A stretch of 7,029 nt of DNA from UBA4615 sp035628395. Its GTDB lineage: Bacteria; Pseudomonadota; Gammaproteobacteria; Burkholderiales; Burkholderiaceae_E. Each line of letters begins with the position of its first letter. Position 1 is the stretch's first letter. The stretch lies in NCBI GenBank assembly GCA_035628395.1, contig DASPJX010000268.1, positions 1 through 7,029 on the forward strand, read 5' to 3'. Under the pieces are notes generated by a model that did no database searches, was not told the DNA's origin, and was given only the letters and a program-made list of their open reading frames with translations. Made by a program: the position numbers and the translations under genes. Below are positions 6,142 through 7,029 of the stretch, piece by piece.

Positions 6142-6831
6142 TCAGCGCGCGCCGCCGATCGCCCGCAGGAACTCGGCGCGGTCGCGGTCCGAGCGCTCGA
6201 ACTCGCCGGCGAACGCCTGCGTGACGACGCGCTCGTCGCCGCGGCGGTCCTCGCCGAGCAGCAGGCACAGCTGCTCGGCCTCGATCACGCAGGCCGCACC
6301 GCGCGCGCGGCCGTGGCTCACCAGCGCGTCGGCGACGTCGCGGGTCATCCATTCCTGGTAGGTGAAGCGGTGGCCGATCGCGTCGACCATCCGCGCGATC
6401 CGGCCGAAGCCGTGCAGCCGGCCGCCCGGCAGGTAGCCGACGTGCGCGACGCCGCGGAACGGCACCAGGTGGTGCGGGCACACGCCGTGGACCGCGATGC
6501 CCCGGATCACGACGAGGTCGGTGCGCGGGTCGGCGAAGCCGTCGCCGAGCGCGCCCGCCGGATCGAGCTCGTAGCCGCCGAGCAGCCGGCGCTGCCAGAG
6601 CTCGCGCACGCGCTGAGGCGTGCGGCCCATGTGCTCCGCGTCGGGCGCGAGGCCGCAGGCGGCGAGCAGGTCGCCGATCGCGCGCTCGAACGCGGCCGGA
6701 TCGAACCCGCCCCGGCGCGGGATGCCGCAGGCGTCGGGGGCGGCCGGCGCGCGAGCGTGGTCGTGATCGTGATCGTGGTCGTGCGGCGGATGCGCGGGCA
6801 TGCGGGCCTCGGGCCGGGGGTCGGCCGCCAT
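6142..6831 (-). CDS. folE: GTP cyclohydrolase I, divergent member with His-rich N-terminus
   Basis: This T-fold protein of 229 residues should turn GTP into 7,8-dihydroneopterin triphosphate, the first step to folate and other pterins. Zinc ligands are present: C118 in VCPHHLVPF (usual CEHH, with H120 and H121) and C189. The QE pair of the QERLT motif is kept (Q159-E160 in YQEWMT). GFGRIARMVD (141-150) replaces the usual GLSKxxRxV: E. coli Ser135 is Gly and Lys136 is Arg, while Arg139 is kept. The usual HxCMxxRG motif reads QLCLLLGE (187-194), so the catalytic His (E. coli H179) is Q187 and the triphosphate-binding Arg185 is G193. It is therefore divergent and its activity is uncertain. The N-terminus has alternating His-Asp (17-25). 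Two starts are possible: ATG at 6831, or ATG at 6801 (residue 11), which has GAGG 5 bases upstream and looks better for translation. The downstream core is unaffected. Confidence 0.85.
   Translation of the reverse strand: MAADPRPEARMPAHPPHDHDHDHDHARAPAAPDACGIPRRGGFDPAAFERAIGDLLAACGLAPDAEHMGRTPQRVRELWQRRLLGGYELDPAGALGDGFADPRTDLVVIRGIAVHGVCPHHLVPFRGVAHVGYLPGGRLHGFGRIARMVDAIGHRFTYQEWMTRDVADALVSHGRARGAACVIEAEQLCLLLGEDRRGDERVVTQAFAGEFERSDRDRAEFLRAIGGAR
6757..6783 (-). repeat. His-Asp codon repeat inside folE
   Basis: Nine codons encode alternating His and Asp (residues 17-25), from a CAC/CAT-GAC/GAT dinucleotide-codon repeat. Further His residues lie at 14 and 17. The segment precedes the conserved fold and should be flexible and able to bind divalent metal. 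Similar His-rich tails occur in metal-handling proteins such as HypB and UreE. A role in supplying zinc to this zinc enzyme is inference. Confidence 0.8.
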
Positions 6832-6862
6832 CGTACCCCGCGGGCTGCAGGTGCCGGCCGGC

Positions 6863-7029
6863 GCGGCGAGGACTCCGGTGCGCCGCGACGAGGGTCCTGG
6901 TCCGCCGCGACGAAGGCTCCGGTCCGCCGCCGCGAGGCCCGGTCCGCCGCGACGAGGGTCCTGGTCCGCGGCGACGAAGGCTCCGGTTCGCGGCGACGAA
7001 GGCTCCGGTCCGCCGCCGCGAGGACCCGG
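6863..7029. repeat. 22 bp GC-rich tandem repeat array, truncated by window end
   Basis: Six nearly full units with a consensus close to GCCGCGACGAAGGCTCCGGT plus two bases run at 6882-6903, 6904-6925, 6926-6945 (20 bases), 6946-6967, 6968-6989 and 6990-7011. A diverged leading copy lies at 6863-6881 and a partial copy at 7012-7029. Two versions alternate, one with AGGGTCCTGG and one with AAGGCTCCGG. A period of 22 is not a multiple of three, so it is unlikely to be coding. It starts about 30 bases upstream of the folE start and occupies most of where that promoter would be expected. It is not the same sequence as the array at 1-148. Function unknown. Confidence 0.85.

Noticed and set aside
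4999..6831. Functional link between DAHP synthase and FolE as a pterin or folate cluster
   Set aside because: Chorismate does feed p-aminobenzoate for folate, but the genes are convergent and not co-transcribed, so the link is not supported by layout.
6863..7029. CRISPR array or mobile-element terminal repeats
   Set aside because: The units are contiguous without spacers, with no transposase and no matching inverted copy at the left edge.

Overview
The window is very GC-rich (clearly above 70% by eye, with third codon positions almost all G or C). It looks like the chromosome of a high-GC proteobacterium. The best taxonomic hint is the DAHP synthase, which is the class I-alpha AroF/G/H type typical of beta- and gammaproteobacteria and fungi. 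I cannot name a genus. There are six convincing genes, no RNA gene, no transposase and no CRISPR array.

Layout. Positions 1-196 hold a degenerate 24-25 bp tandem repeat and a GC hairpin. Positions 197-4701 hold a tight four-gene operon on the minus strand. In transcription order it encodes a TauD/TfdA-type Fe(II)/2-oxoglutarate dioxygenase, a soluble cytochrome P450, a ferritin-like diiron protein and an SCP-x-type thiolase. Two junctions are 4-base stop/start overlaps and the third is a 19-base gap with a good ribosome binding site. A well-spaced sigma70-like promoter (TTGACC, 17 bases, AAGAAT) lies at 4761-4789. Positions 4702-4998 are a 297-base divergent intergenic region that also carries three short dyad symmetries. 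Positions 4999-6111 (plus) encode DAHP synthase, the first enzyme of the shikimate pathway. Positions 6142-6831 (minus, convergent) encode a divergent GTP cyclohydrolase I with a His-Asp-rich N-terminus. Positions 6863-7029 hold a second, unrelated 22 bp tandem repeat that runs off the window.

How the genes work together. The operon is the interesting part. It combines three mechanistically different O2-activating enzymes (mononuclear non-heme iron, heme, diiron) with a thiolase in one translationally coupled unit. This suggests successive oxidations of one substrate followed by thiolytic cleavage or condensation of a CoA thioester. No CoA ligase, dehydrogenase, hydratase, ferredoxin, ferredoxin reductase, regulator or transporter is in the window, so the substrate and direction (catabolic or biosynthetic) cannot be read from it. 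The DAHP synthase and FolE genes are primary metabolism and are probably not functionally tied to the operon.

The main second-look items are the three-oxygenase/thiolase operon, the altered catalytic residues of FolE, a DAHP synthase effector-site glycine that predicts tyrosine rather than phenylalanine inhibition, and the two tandem-repeat arrays at the window edges.
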